NCBI GenBank assembly: GCA_029262035.1
Contig: JAJDAE010000010.1
Coordinates: 1 to 44,575 of the forward strand
Reading direction: 5' to 3'
From: Candidatus Zhuqueibacterota bacterium
GTDB taxonomy: Bacteria; Zhuqueibacterota; Zhuqueibacteria; Oceanimicrobiales; Oceanimicrobiaceae
DNA length: 44,575 nt
Shown: positions 1-7,792 of the stretch, in pieces
Numbering within the stretch: position 1 is the stretch's first letter
Layout of the letters: each line of letters starts with the position of its first letter
The notes under the pieces: model-generated
Seen by the model: only the letters and a program-made list of their open reading frames with translations
Databases searched by the model: none
What the model was told of the DNA's origin: nothing
Position numbers and translations under genes: made by a program

Positions 1-60
1 CGTTTTGAAAATTGGTGCAGTTTTATTTGTATTTTTGTTGATAATTCTCTAAGTTCCACT

Positions 61-126
61 AGGCTCCTCCTTATATTTTTTAACTGATTTCGCTAAAATC
101 AATTTATAAGGTTGGAGCCTTTTTTG
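61..126 (+). terminator. Long branched hairpin with T tract, likely terminator
   Basis: The outer arms AGGCTCC (61-67) and GGAGCCT (114-120) pair perfectly, followed inward by CCTTATA/TATAAG pairing and a small inner stem TGATTT/AAATCA. A run of six T follows the 3' arm. This is the form of a rho-independent terminator read left to right, most likely closing a gene that lies left of the window. The length and inner stem are more elaborate than a minimal terminator, so a regulatory leader cannot be excluded. Confidence 0.6.
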
Positions 127-535
127 CAACTAATTTACACGCTTTTTCCGACTTATAAACCATTATTTTTTAATCGGATAAACCTAATAATGGTATCAAG
201 TTTTGGGGGATATTCAGTTAGTTTTTTAAAGTTTCAATTTGAATGAATTGAAGTTTTTCAATCGAGTGTTTGATGAAAGTTCAGGTACAAATTTTCCAAG
301 GAAATCGGCATAAATAATATAAGAAATATAATCCCCATGTCTCGCAAAGAAATATTAAAAATTGTGAACTACGAATGGAGCACCAAACTGGAAAAAAGTA
401 TCAGCCCTCCCGAAATTATTACTACTTTGTAGTCTTCTTTACATTCGCTTAAAACATATTTCTGTTAGAACATTGTTTCTTTAAGTCATTTTAAAATAGC
501 AGCTTATCTCAACTCGTTATTCGCTGGGAAATTGC
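127..535. other. Gene-free leader between terminator and flagellar promoter
   Basis: No convincing gene is seen here. A 31-codon ORF (337-432, + strand) has an ATG but no Shine-Dalgarno sequence and no recognisable product. The stretch is A+T-rich and holds one inverted repeat (159-194). Because a sigma-54 promoter follows at 536, the binding sites of its activator would be expected here, but I cannot name a motif. Confidence 0.5.
159..194. repeat. Inverted repeat, 9-bp arms
   Basis: ACCATTATT (159-167) is the exact reverse complement of AATAATGGT (186-194), with an 18-nt spacer. There is no T tract after it. It could be a protein-binding dyad or an RNA hairpin; the sequence does not say which. 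Confidence 0.45.
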
Positions 536-559
536 TGGCATACGAGTTGCCTGACTCGT
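511..559. repeat. Three copies of the hexamer ACTCGT / ACGAGT around the flgB promoter
   Basis: AACTCGT at 511-517, ACGAGTT at 542-548 (inside the sigma-54 promoter spacer) and ACTCGT at 554-559 form alternating inverted copies. The middle and right copies form a dyad straddling the -12 element. This arrangement could be the site of a regulator that overlaps the promoter; the role is inferred from position only. Confidence 0.45.
536..550 (+). promoter_or_regulatory. Sigma-54 (-24/-12) promoter of the flgB operon
   Basis: The sequence TGGCATACGAGTTGC matches the sigma-54 consensus TGGCAC-N5-TTGC, with exactly 10 nt between the invariant GG and GC. It lies about 32 bp before the flgB start codon, leaving room for a start site near 562 and a Shine-Dalgarno AGGAG at 571-575. 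A second promoter with the same TGGCATA-N4-TTGC form lies ahead of flgF. Sigma-54 control of early/middle flagellar genes is known in many bacteria. The activator gene is not in this window. Confidence 0.8.
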
Positions 560-581
560 GGCGAGAAAAAAGGAGCAAATT

Positions 582-971
582 ATGGGATTTAACCCGTTAG
601 CAAAAACATCGGCGCCGGTGCTTCGGCAGGCGCTAACAGCTTATTCAGCAAGGCACACAGCAATAGCTGAAAATATTGCCAATGTTGAAACCAAAGGGTT
701 TCGTCCGCTAAAGATACACTTTGAAGATGCGTTGCAACGAGCCATGGAGTCTAATAAACCGAAAACCATTAAAACCAATCCGAAACACATGAACTTGAGT
801 AATGATATGGCCTCGGTGGGATTTCGGGTTCAAGAGATGGACAAACGTGTAAATATTGAGCAGGAAATGGCAGAAATTGCTCAAAATCAAATTAGGTTTG
901 ATTTTGCTGCCAGTGCCCTAAAAGGGGGATATGATTATATCAAGACCGCCATTCGTGGCAGGATTGCTTAA
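582..971 (+). CDS. flgB: Flagellar basal-body rod protein FlgB
   Basis: FlgB is a proximal rod subunit that polymerises in the periplasm on top of the MS ring and export gate. The protein is 129 aa, normal for the family, and has the N-terminal rod/hook signature near residues 29-40 (AENIANVETKGF). The reading frame is open from a GTG at 558, but the ATG at 582 is preferred because AGGAG (571-575) sits 6 nt before it and the predicted sigma-54 start site falls after 558. It is the first gene of the operon and is followed 17 nt later by flgC. Confidence 0.95.
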   Translation: MGFNPLAKTSAPVLRQALTAYSARHTAIAENIANVETKGFRPLKIHFEDALQRAMESNKPKTIKTNPKHMNLSNDMASVGFRVQEMDKRVNIEQEMAEIAQNQIRFDFAASALKGGYDYIKTAIRGRIA

Positions 972-988
972 AACAAGGAGACTAAATC

Positions 989-1495
989 GTGGGACTTAAT
1001 CGAATAGATTTTTTTTCAACATTCAAAATTAGTTCGGAGGGCTTGTCGGCGGAAAAGCGTAAACTGGCCATTACGGCTGAAAACATTGCCAATGCAAATA
1101 CCACCCGAACTGATGAAGGAATTGCTTACCGGCGTAAAAGCCTGGTTCGGGAAATGATTTCAAGACGACATCATTTCACCAATGCACTTAAGAATGCCAC
1201 TCTTCAGATGCGAACTTCATCAGGTGGACATTTGGCCGGGTCGAACTATGAGCCGATGCGGGTTAATAGAACGGGAAGTAGTGAGATAAAACTTGAAGTT
1301 GATGAAGCGAATGCTTTCAAGCAAATTTATAGTCCAAGCCATCCTGATGCTGATGAAGCCGGGTTTGTGAGTTATCCGGATATTAATGTGGTTACAGAGA
1401 TGCTTGAATTGATTTCGGCAAGCAGGTCATATGAAGCAAATATTACTGTGATGAATACGACAAAAAATTTAGCTAAAAAATCACTCGAAATTTAG
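989..1495 (+). CDS. flgC: Flagellar basal-body rod protein FlgC
   Basis: FlgC is another rod subunit exported by the flagellar type III system. The 168-aa product has the N-terminal rod signature (AENIANANTTRT, near residue 30) and the C-terminal D0/D1 helix typical of rod and hook proteins (SRSYEANITVMNTTKNLAKK). The start is GTG with AAGGAG about 8 nt upstream. Length is somewhat above the usual 135-150 aa, the extra residues lying in the middle region. Its neighbours flgB and fliE are its structural partners. Confidence 0.95.
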   Translation: MGLNRIDFFSTFKISSEGLSAEKRKLAITAENIANANTTRTDEGIAYRRKSLVREMISRRHHFTNALKNATLQMRTSSGGHLAGSNYEPMRVNRTGSSEIKLEVDEANAFKQIYSPSHPDADEAGFVSYPDINVVTEMLELISASRSYEANITVMNTTKNLAKKSLEI

Positions 1496-1504
1496 AAAAA
1501 GAAA

Positions 1505-1810
1505 ATGGCAGTTATAAGACCTGTACAATTTCCTCATGTTCAAAGGCCTCTGGTTCAAAACGATCCAAGGCCTGTTCGTGCAAAAAAGATTGAACCGGCC
1601 GGCGGCCAGGTTACAGCGGTGCCGGAAAATGTTCGGCCGCAGACAAGCACTAAAACAAAGACTGCAAATGGTATTAAAAATACAAAAGAGGAAAAGCTTG
1701 AAGTGGCTATTGAAGTGCTTCGACAGAAGACAGTACAATTTTACGGACCTAAAAAAAATGAAGTAAAACAAACAGCGGCATTAGGGACTTTAATTGATAT
1801 TAAAGCTTAA
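1505..1810 (+). CDS. Small basic protein of unknown function between flgC and fliE
   Basis: I do not recognise this 101-aa product. It begins with a Pro/Val-rich basic stretch (repeated RPV/RPL-like segments within residues 5-35), has a Lys/Thr-rich middle and a short helical part with a conserved look (EEKLEVAIEVLRQKTVQFYG). There is no signal peptide or membrane segment. It starts 9 nt after flgC with only a purine-rich AGAAAAAGA ahead, and ends 15 nt before fliE, so it is transcribed with rod genes. The usual order is flgB-flgC-fliE with nothing between, so an accessory rod, export or chaperone role is possible but unproven. Confidence 0.7.
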   Translation: MAVIRPVQFPHVQRPLVQNDPRPVRAKKIEPAGGQVTAVPENVRPQTSTKTKTANGIKNTKEEKLEVAIEVLRQKTVQFYGPKKNEVKQTAALGTLIDIKA

Positions 1811-1825
1811 AGATAAGAGGTGGAA

Positions 1826-2128
1826 ATGATCAAGATTGATTTAACTCAAGGCCTCGGTATTCAACCAAACTTAGAGAAGCTGGCTGGAACAACCAAGGCA
1901 GAAAAGGTGCCCTCTTTTGCGGACACCTTAAAAGGTATCGTGCAACAAGCTGATAAAAATTCCGCAGCTGCAGGTGAGGCAATTAAGGATTTTGTGGCAG
2001 GGAAGGACATTGCATTGCACGAAGTGATGGCGACTCGAGAGGAATCTCAGATTAGCTTTCAGTTTATGCTCGAAATTCGGAATAAACTCATGGATGCATA
2101 CCAGGAAGTATCGAGAATGCAGGTTTAA
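1826..2128 (+). CDS. fliE: Flagellar hook-basal body complex protein FliE
   Basis: FliE joins the MS ring/export gate to the proximal rod. The 100-aa protein shows the family C-terminus (SQISFQFMLEIRNKLMDAYQEVSRMQV in part) and a SFADTLKG segment near residue 30. A GTG at 1820 is also in frame, but the ATG at 1826 has an AGAGG motif at a better distance. It is encoded between the rod genes and fliF, as in most flagellar operons. Confidence 0.93.
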   Translation: MIKIDLTQGLGIQPNLEKLAGTTKAEKVPSFADTLKGIVQQADKNSAAAGEAIKDFVAGKDIALHEVMATREESQISFQFMLEIRNKLMDAYQEVSRMQV

Positions 2129-2145
2129 TTTAACGAGGATTTTTT

Positions 2146-3687
2146 GTGAATTCTGCACTAGGTCAAAAAATAAATGAATTACTGGAACGCCTGAGTAAGC
2201 AGCAAAAATTTGCGCTTGTCGGGGTTTCTGCGGTAGCTGTTTTTGCTTTGATAATGTTGTTCGTATGGGCCAACCGACCGGAGTATGCGTTACTCTACTC
2301 AAAGCTAGATGCAGCAGATTCTTCTAAAATTTTAGAAGATCTAAAAGATAATAGTATTGATTACCGTTTAAAGGATGGCGGCCGGTCTATTTTTGTGACC
2401 AAAGAAGATGTCCATGAATTGAGAATCAAATATGCCGGCCAAAACATGATTTCCAGTGGGAAAGTCGGTTACGAACTTTTCGACAAGAATAATCTTGGCC
2501 TTACTGATTTCATGCAAAGAATCAACCTTAAGCGTGCTTTGGAAGGTGAGCTTTCGAATACCATCAATCAAATTGAATCTATTGAGCAATCGCGGGTACA
2601 TTTGGTAATTCCGGAACAAACCCTTTTTACAGAAGATGAGAAGAAGAGTACCGCGTCAGTGGTTTTAAAACTTAAGCCGCAAACATCGCTTGACCGCAAG
2701 CAGGTTGCCGGAATTACAAACCTTGTTGCCGCAAGTGTAGAAGGTTTAGAAACTGAAAATGTGATCATCTTAGATACTTTTGGGCGGGTGCTAACAAAAA
2801 ATGAACCTTCGGATAATGATATTGGCCTGAGCAGTAGTCAGTATGAACTGCAAAAGAGTATTGAAAACCATTTGGGACAAAAAGCACAAACTATGCTCGA
2901 TAAGGTTTTGGGGGCTAATAATTCGATAATCCGGGTTTCCGCCGTCCTGAATTTTGAGAAACTAACCCGAACTTCTGAGAAAGTTGATCCTGATATCTTT
3001 GCTGTTGTAAGTGAAGAAAAAAATGAAGAGACGACAATAAATACGGATACTACAACACACAAGCGTGAAAATGCAATTACCAATTATGAGTTGAATAAGG
3101 TTGTCGAGCATTTTCAAAACAGCATTGGTGATATAAAACAGTTATCGATTGCTGTCTTTGTGAACAAGCCGGATACCAGCCTGGGGCAAAGCGTTCGCGG
3201 TCCCGCTGAAATTGCTAAAATATCAGATATTGTTAAAAATGCAGTTGGATTTAGCGAAGAGCGAAATGATAAAATTTCAGTAGAAGAGTTTCTTTTTGAC
3301 CGGTCAATTTTGGATCGTGAAAATGAAATGATGTCATCGATAGAAGAACGCGAAACGCTAACGGGTTATCTCAAAATTGGATTTGGCGTAGTAGCAGCTT
3401 TAACCATTTTGGTTTTACTGAGAACCTTGCTGAAAAAATTAGGCTTGGATGATTATATAAAACACCAACGTGATCTCCTGTTGCAGGAAGCAGAGGACTC
3501 TCTTGACGAAGCGGCTGAAAAGAAAGAACTTTCAGCATTAGAGAAGCAGAGAAGGTTAGCCGAAGATGCGAAAGCTCGCGTAGTCCTGCAGGAAAGAGTT
3601 AGGGAGGAGGTTCGTGAGTTTTCACAAGATACAGATCGAACCACAAGAATATTACGATATTGGTTAGTAGATGATGAAGAGTATTAA
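2146..3687 (+). CDS. fliF: Flagellar MS-ring protein FliF
   Basis: FliF forms the inner-membrane MS ring, the base on which the C ring and export gate are built. The 513-aa protein has a first membrane segment near residues 22-42, the periplasmic ring-building motifs, a second membrane segment near 403-428, and an acidic/aromatic C-terminal tail (about residues 490-513) of the kind that binds FliG. Start is GTG with ACGAGG about 8 nt upstream. It is followed 2 nt later by fliG, its binding partner. Confidence 0.96.
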   Translation: MNSALGQKINELLERLSKQQKFALVGVSAVAVFALIMLFVWANRPEYALLYSKLDAADSSKILEDLKDNSIDYRLKDGGRSIFVTKEDVHELRIKYAGQNMISSGKVGYELFDKNNLGLTDFMQRINLKRALEGELSNTINQIESIEQSRVHLVIPEQTLFTEDEKKSTASVVLKLKPQTSLDRKQVAGITNLVAASVEGLETENVIILDTFGRVLTKNEPSDNDIGLSSSQYELQKSIENHLGQKAQTMLDKVLGANNSIIRVSAVLNFEKLTRTSEKVDPDIFAVVSEEKNEETTINTDTTTHKRENAITNYELNKVVEHFQNSIGDIKQLSIAVFVNKPDTSLGQSVRGPAEIAKISDIVKNAVGFSEERNDKISVEEFLFDRSILDRENEMMSSIEERETLTGYLKIGFGVVAALTILVLLRTLLKKLGLDDYIKHQRDLLLQEAEDSLDEAAEKKELSALEKQRRLAEDAKARVVLQERVREEVREFSQDTDRTTRILRYWLVDDEEY

Positions 3688-3689
3688 GA

Positions 3690-4742
3690 ATGCCTGAAGA
3701 ACAAATAGTTCAAGCGCCGGGTCAGGCACCAGTTACTGATCCAAAAAATTTAAGTGGTATCCAGAAAGTAGCCGTTTTTTTTATTTCAATAGGTATGGAT
3801 AACGCTGTGCCCATATTGAAGCAGCTTGACGAATTTGAGATGGAACAAGTAACTGTGCAAGTAGCAAAGATGAAAAACCTGCCATCTGAAGTCGTTAGTA
3901 CTGTTGTTTCTGAATTCTATCAAATGATGTTGGCTGATAAATATGTAACTCAGGGCGGGTCAGATTATGCTAAAGATATGCTTGAAAGTGCATTTGGTCT
4001 GGATAGAGCCCGCCGCTTAATGAAAAAAGTAAAAGCAGCAACTGAGGTAACAGGTTTTAAACTATTGCAGTCCGTTCATCCTAATGAGCTTTTGAATTAT
4101 CTGCAAAAGGAACATCCACAAACCATAGCACTGATTTTGGCTAACATGAAGCACCATCAGGCGGCAGGTATTATCAGCGAGCTATCGACTGATTTGCAGG
4201 GTGAAGTCGCATTAAGGTTAGCTTCCATGGGAAAAACATCTCCAGAACTGCTGCAAGAAATAGAAGAAGCTTTGACAGCCCAAATGGGTGGTACAATTAC
4301 AACCCATCAAAGTTTAGGCGGCGGTGTTAAAGCTCTGGCTGAGATATTAAACTCTACCAGTAGAGGCGTAGAGCAAACGATTATGGAAAGCCTTATCCAA
4401 AAGGATCCGGAGTTGGCAACAGAAATCAAGAACTTAATGTTCGTTTTTGAAGACCTCAATCAATTGCGGGATAAGGATGTACAGAAAATTCTTAAAGGGG
4501 TGGATTCCAAGTCACTGGCAATGGCGCTTAAGGTGGCTTCCGAAGACTTGAGAGATAAGATTTTTGGAAATATGTCGACGATGGCTTCTGAGGCGCTGCG
4601 GGAAGAAATTGAATTTCTGGGACCGGTTCGGTTACGAGAAGTTGAGGAAGCCCAGGTTGAAATTGTAGAACAAGTCCGGGAAATGGAAAACAGGGGCGAA
4701 ATTGTCCTTGCACGCGCACAACAAGATGAATTTGTGGAATAG
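3690..4742 (+). CDS. fliG: Flagellar motor switch protein FliG
   Basis: FliG is the rotor protein that interacts with the stator and, with FliM/FliN, forms the C ring. The 350-aa product has the N-terminal FliF-binding domain (VAVFFISIGMDNAVPILKQL), the EHPQT motif of the middle armadillo domain (near residue 139) and a C-terminal torque domain (ALREEIEFLGPVRLREVEEAQ). Length is normal. It lies directly after fliF and before fliH. Confidence 0.97.
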   Translation: MPEEQIVQAPGQAPVTDPKNLSGIQKVAVFFISIGMDNAVPILKQLDEFEMEQVTVQVAKMKNLPSEVVSTVVSEFYQMMLADKYVTQGGSDYAKDMLESAFGLDRARRLMKKVKAATEVTGFKLLQSVHPNELLNYLQKEHPQTIALILANMKHHQAAGIISELSTDLQGEVALRLASMGKTSPELLQEIEEALTAQMGGTITTHQSLGGGVKALAEILNSTSRGVEQTIMESLIQKDPELATEIKNLMFVFEDLNQLRDKDVQKILKGVDSKSLAMALKVASEDLRDKIFGNMSTMASEALREEIEFLGPVRLREVEEAQVEIVEQVREMENRGEIVLARAQQDEFVE

Positions 4743-4743
4743 T

Positions 4744-5412
4744 ATGCTAATAAAGAACTTAGGTGAAAGCAAAGGGATTGTGGGGCATAAGCTGCCTGAC
4801 TTTGTTGAGAAAAAAAAAGTAAAGAAAAAGAAACTCAACCGGGCTTTGGATTTATCAAAACAATTAACCCAGGCTCTTAAAATTATTGACGAGCTGGAAG
4901 TGGAGCGCGAGGAGAGATTTAAGGAAGGATTTGCTTTGGGTAAGGACGAGGGTTACAAAGACGGACTTGGGCAAATCGACTCTAAAATTCAGCAAGTGGC
5001 AGAAACTGTGGCGGTTATTAAGAAACATCAACACGAATATATCAGGTCGGCTGAAGATTTTATCGTGGATTTTTCTATAAAAATGGTTGAAGAAATGGTT
5101 GGCAGCGGAGTTTTGGAACAGCAAAAAATATCAGTTGAAAAAATAACTGAATTTGTAAACAGCACACTTGATAATTTTGCAGATTCTACAAAATATATTT
5201 TCCAGGTGCATAAGGAAACCCTCCCGGTTATGCAGGAATATTTGGATAAAATTAAAGACTGCTTCAAAGAAAAAACCATTGTAAGCGTTGTTGAGGAACC
5301 ATCTTTGGCGCCAGGTGATTGTTTTGTCGAAACTGATTTCGGTGCTTTAGATGGGAAGATAAAAACACATTTCCGGGAAATTTTGAATGCGGTTACAGGT
5401 GAACAGGATTAG
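4744..5412 (+). CDS. fliH: Flagellar assembly protein FliH
   Basis: FliH is the stator of the export ATPase, linking FliI to the C ring. The 222-aa product has a Lys-rich N-terminus, a coiled coil with the family's spaced Gly/Glu pattern (EGFALGKDEGYKDGLGQ) and the C-terminal globular part (DFSIKMVEEMVG, near residue 115). The ATG at 4744 begins 1 nt after the fliG stop; upstream in-frame ATGs inside fliG (4726, 4702) lack a clear ribosome-binding site too, so the start is not certain. Confidence 0.9.
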   Translation: MLIKNLGESKGIVGHKLPDFVEKKKVKKKKLNRALDLSKQLTQALKIIDELEVEREERFKEGFALGKDEGYKDGLGQIDSKIQQVAETVAVIKKHQHEYIRSAEDFIVDFSIKMVEEMVGSGVLEQQKISVEKITEFVNSTLDNFADSTKYIFQVHKETLPVMQEYLDKIKDCFKEKTIVSVVEEPSLAPGDCFVETDFGALDGKIKTHFREILNAVTGEQD

Positions 5413-5417
5413 TGATT

Positions 5418-6779
5418 ATGGGATTAACTAATACCACAACTTTATTGAATCGCTATACTGAAAAATTACGATCTGCGGGGTCTCACCGACTTCTGGGTCG
5501 TGTTGAAAAAGTAATTGGATTGGTTGTGGAATCTCATGGGCCAAGAGCCTCTGTCGGAGAAATGTGTTATATCATTTCCAAAAAAGGAAAAAAGATTTTA
5601 GCCGAAGTCGTTGGTTTCAGAAATAAGCATGTGCTCCTGATACCGTTGGAAGAAACCCAGGGTATCGAACCAGGCAGTTATGTTGATGTTTGTGACCAGG
5701 CTTATACGGTTGGCGTTGGCCGTGAACTGCTTGGCCGGGTTCTCGATGGTACGGGCGCGCCCATGGATGGTAAAGGGCCAATTAAAACCAGGCACCAGCA
5801 GCCGGTGCATAATATGCCGCCAAACCCGTTAACACGGGAGCGTGTGCAGACGCCTATTTCTACCGGAATTCGGGTAATGGATGGCCTGCTGACTTGCGGC
5901 CTTGGCCAGCGTGTCGGTATTTTTGCTGGCAGTGGTGTGGGGAAAAGTGTTCTGATGGGCATGATGGCACGCAACACAAATGCAGACATCAATGTGATTG
6001 CACTTATTGGCGAACGTGGCCGCGAGGTAAAGGATTTCCTTGAAAGGGACTTAGGAGAAGAAGGCCTGAAGCGTTCTGTTGTCGTGACAGTTACCTCTGA
6101 ACATGCTTCGTTGATTCGGGTGAAAGGGGCATTAATTGCCACAGCAATTGCGGAGTATTTTGCTGAACAGGGAATGAACGTGCTATTAATGATGGACTCC
6201 TTAACCCGGGTGGCAATGGCCTTGCGGGAAGTCGGTCTCGCAATCGGGGAGCCACCCACAACCAAGGGGTACACGCCTTCTGTATTTGCATTCCTGCCCC
6301 GTTTGCTTGAGCGGGCAGGCAATTTTGCAAACGGCAGTATTACCGGCATGTATACAGTTTTAGCTGAAAGCGATGATATGAATGATCCCGTTGTCGATAC
6401 CGCACGCTCCATTTTGGATGGCCATATTGTTCTTTCGAGGAAGCTGGCGGCAGCGGGGCATTATCCCGCAATTGATGTGTTGCAAAGCATTAGCCGCGTA
6501 ATGACCGATGTTATGCCGCAAAACCATATCAGCAATGCCATTGCGATTAAAGAAATGCTGGCAAGTTATACCGAAGCTGAGGATTTGATAAATATTGGCG
6601 CTTACGTTAAGGGCAGCAATGAAAGCATTGATAAAGCTGTAAGTATGATAAAAGATATAAAGATTTATCAAAAACAGGGGATGTTTGAAAAATCAGGTTT
6701 GAAAGATGCAGAACAAAATTTGAAGAATTTGATGATTAAAAGTACAGTGGCTCCAGTTCAGCCGGAAATGAGTGTGTGA
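5418..6779 (+). CDS. fliI: Flagellum-specific export ATPase FliI
   Basis: FliI is the F1-beta-like hexameric ATPase that helps deliver substrates to the export gate. The protein is about 453 aa. The Walker A is GSGVGKS starting at residue 171, and the Walker B is the LLMMDSLTR segment near residue 255. A GTG at 5412 overlaps the fliH stop and is in frame, but the ATG at 5418 has AGGA at 9 nt and is preferred. It is followed 1 nt later by fliJ. Confidence 0.97.
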   Translation: MGLTNTTTLLNRYTEKLRSAGSHRLLGRVEKVIGLVVESHGPRASVGEMCYIISKKGKKILAEVVGFRNKHVLLIPLEETQGIEPGSYVDVCDQAYTVGVGRELLGRVLDGTGAPMDGKGPIKTRHQQPVHNMPPNPLTRERVQTPISTGIRVMDGLLTCGLGQRVGIFAGSGVGKSVLMGMMARNTNADINVIALIGERGREVKDFLERDLGEEGLKRSVVVTVTSEHASLIRVKGALIATAIAEYFAEQGMNVLLMMDSLTRVAMALREVGLAIGEPPTTKGYTPSVFAFLPRLLERAGNFANGSITGMYTVLAESDDMNDPVVDTARSILDGHIVLSRKLAAAGHYPAIDVLQSISRVMTDVMPQNHISNAIAIKEMLASYTEAEDLINIGAYVKGSNESIDKAVSMIKDIKIYQKQGMFEKSGLKDAEQNLKNLMIKSTVAPVQPEMSV

Positions 6780-6780
6780 T

Positions 6781-7215
6781 ATGAAGTTTAGGCTGCAAAA
6801 AATTCTGGATGTCCGTGAGATTATTGAACAACAAAAGCAAAAAGAGTTTTCAGTGGTGATGCAACAGCTGCAGAATGAAAATGACAATCTAAATGCATTA
6901 ATAGAAAAAAGAAGTTTGTTCACGGATGCAATGCAATTTGAAAACAAAATTTCCGTGCGTGGTGTCGCCGAGCATCACAGCTATTTGGCTACTTTGACCA
7001 GGGGTATTTCGCATAAAGTCGGAGAAGTTTCAAAAATAGAAAAAGAAGTTGATAAAAAGCGAGAAGTATTGCTTAAGGCTACCACCGACAGAAAGAGTAT
7101 TGAAAAATTGAGAGAAAAGGCACAGGAGGAATTTTTGAAAGAAGAACGCGCCGCAGAACAGGCCTTAATAGATGAAATTGCAATGAGAAAAGTAAAATCG
7201 CAAAAGGTGATTTAA
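6781..7215 (+). CDS. fliJ: Flagellar export protein FliJ
   Basis: FliJ is the coiled-coil central stalk of the FliH-FliI-FliJ complex. The 144-aa product is almost wholly helical, rich in Lys, Glu and Gln, starts MKFRLQKILDVREI as family members do, and has no membrane segment. The ATG lies 1 nt after the fliI stop, so the two are probably translationally coupled. Confidence 0.88.
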   Translation: MKFRLQKILDVREIIEQQKQKEFSVVMQQLQNENDNLNALIEKRSLFTDAMQFENKISVRGVAEHHSYLATLTRGISHKVGEVSKIEKEVDKKREVLLKATTDRKSIEKLREKAQEEFLKEERAAEQALIDEIAMRKVKSQKVI

Positions 7216-7216
7216 A

Positions 7217-7777
7217 ATGAAAATGGTACTTTGGATATCATTCTATTTTATAAGTTTTTTGGTTTTGCTGGTGGGAGCGTATTTGGGGAAAGATGCTTTA
7301 TTTGAAAAAACAACAAGCGTTCCGGTTTTAAATTATACCCAGTATCATAGGGATGCAGTGGTGGTGGATTCAAGTTATACTGAAAAAATTGATTCCCTCG
7401 CCGTAGTTGTTGAAGGTATGCTTGGTGAACTTGCCGAGTACGTTTCTCAACTTCAGGACAGGGATTTTGAAATTGCCAAGCAAAAGTATGAAATTGAAAA
7501 ATTAAAAAATGAAAATACGAGTCTTAAAACAACCAAAGTTAAAACGGAAGAAGATAAAGTAATTTACAACAAGGCACAGGAAGATAAGAAGTTGCAGGAT
7601 TTAGCGAAAATGCTGGGCAGTATGAAGCCAAATGTCCTTGCTCCGGTTTTAAAAAATTTGCCGGATAGACTGGTACAAATTTTTTACGACAAAGCAAAAT
7701 CGAAAGATCGTGTGAAAATTTTTAATGCCCTGCCGCCGGATCGGGTGGGTAAAATTTTGACTGATATAGCTGATTAA
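7217..7777 (+). CDS. MotE-like membrane-anchored coiled-coil protein with MgtE-N-type domain
   Basis: The 186-aa protein has one N-terminal membrane segment (residues 4-24), a periplasmic coiled coil (about 55-125) and a C-terminal MgtE-N-like helical domain (about 130-186: KMLGSMKPNVLAPVLKNLP, then DRVKIFNALPPDRVGKIL). Proteins of this layout occur after fliJ in many flagellar operons; MotE of Sinorhizobium, which stabilises MotC in the periplasm, belongs to the same broad family. The start has AAAGGTGA upstream. Role at the stator or export apparatus is inferred from family and position. Confidence 0.75.
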   Translation: MKMVLWISFYFISFLVLLVGAYLGKDALFEKTTSVPVLNYTQYHRDAVVVDSSYTEKIDSLAVVVEGMLGELAEYVSQLQDRDFEIAKQKYEIEKLKNENTSLKTTKVKTEEDKVIYNKAQEDKKLQDLAKMLGSMKPNVLAPVLKNLPDRLVQIFYDKAKSKDRVKIFNALPPDRVGKILTDIAD

Positions 7778-7792
7778 TAAAAGGATTGTAGT

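Noticed and set aside
156-181. TAAA-N14-TCGGATAA, similar to a sigma-28 promoter
   Set aside because: Spacer is one base short, two of eight bases of the -10 box differ, and no late gene follows.
337-432. 31-codon ORF before flgB
   Set aside because: No Shine-Dalgarno sequence, no recognisable product, and short enough to occur by chance.
5702-6412. Long - strand ORF of 236 codons
   Set aside because: It lies wholly inside fliI, whose frame carries clear ATPase motifs; composition is that of a shadow frame.
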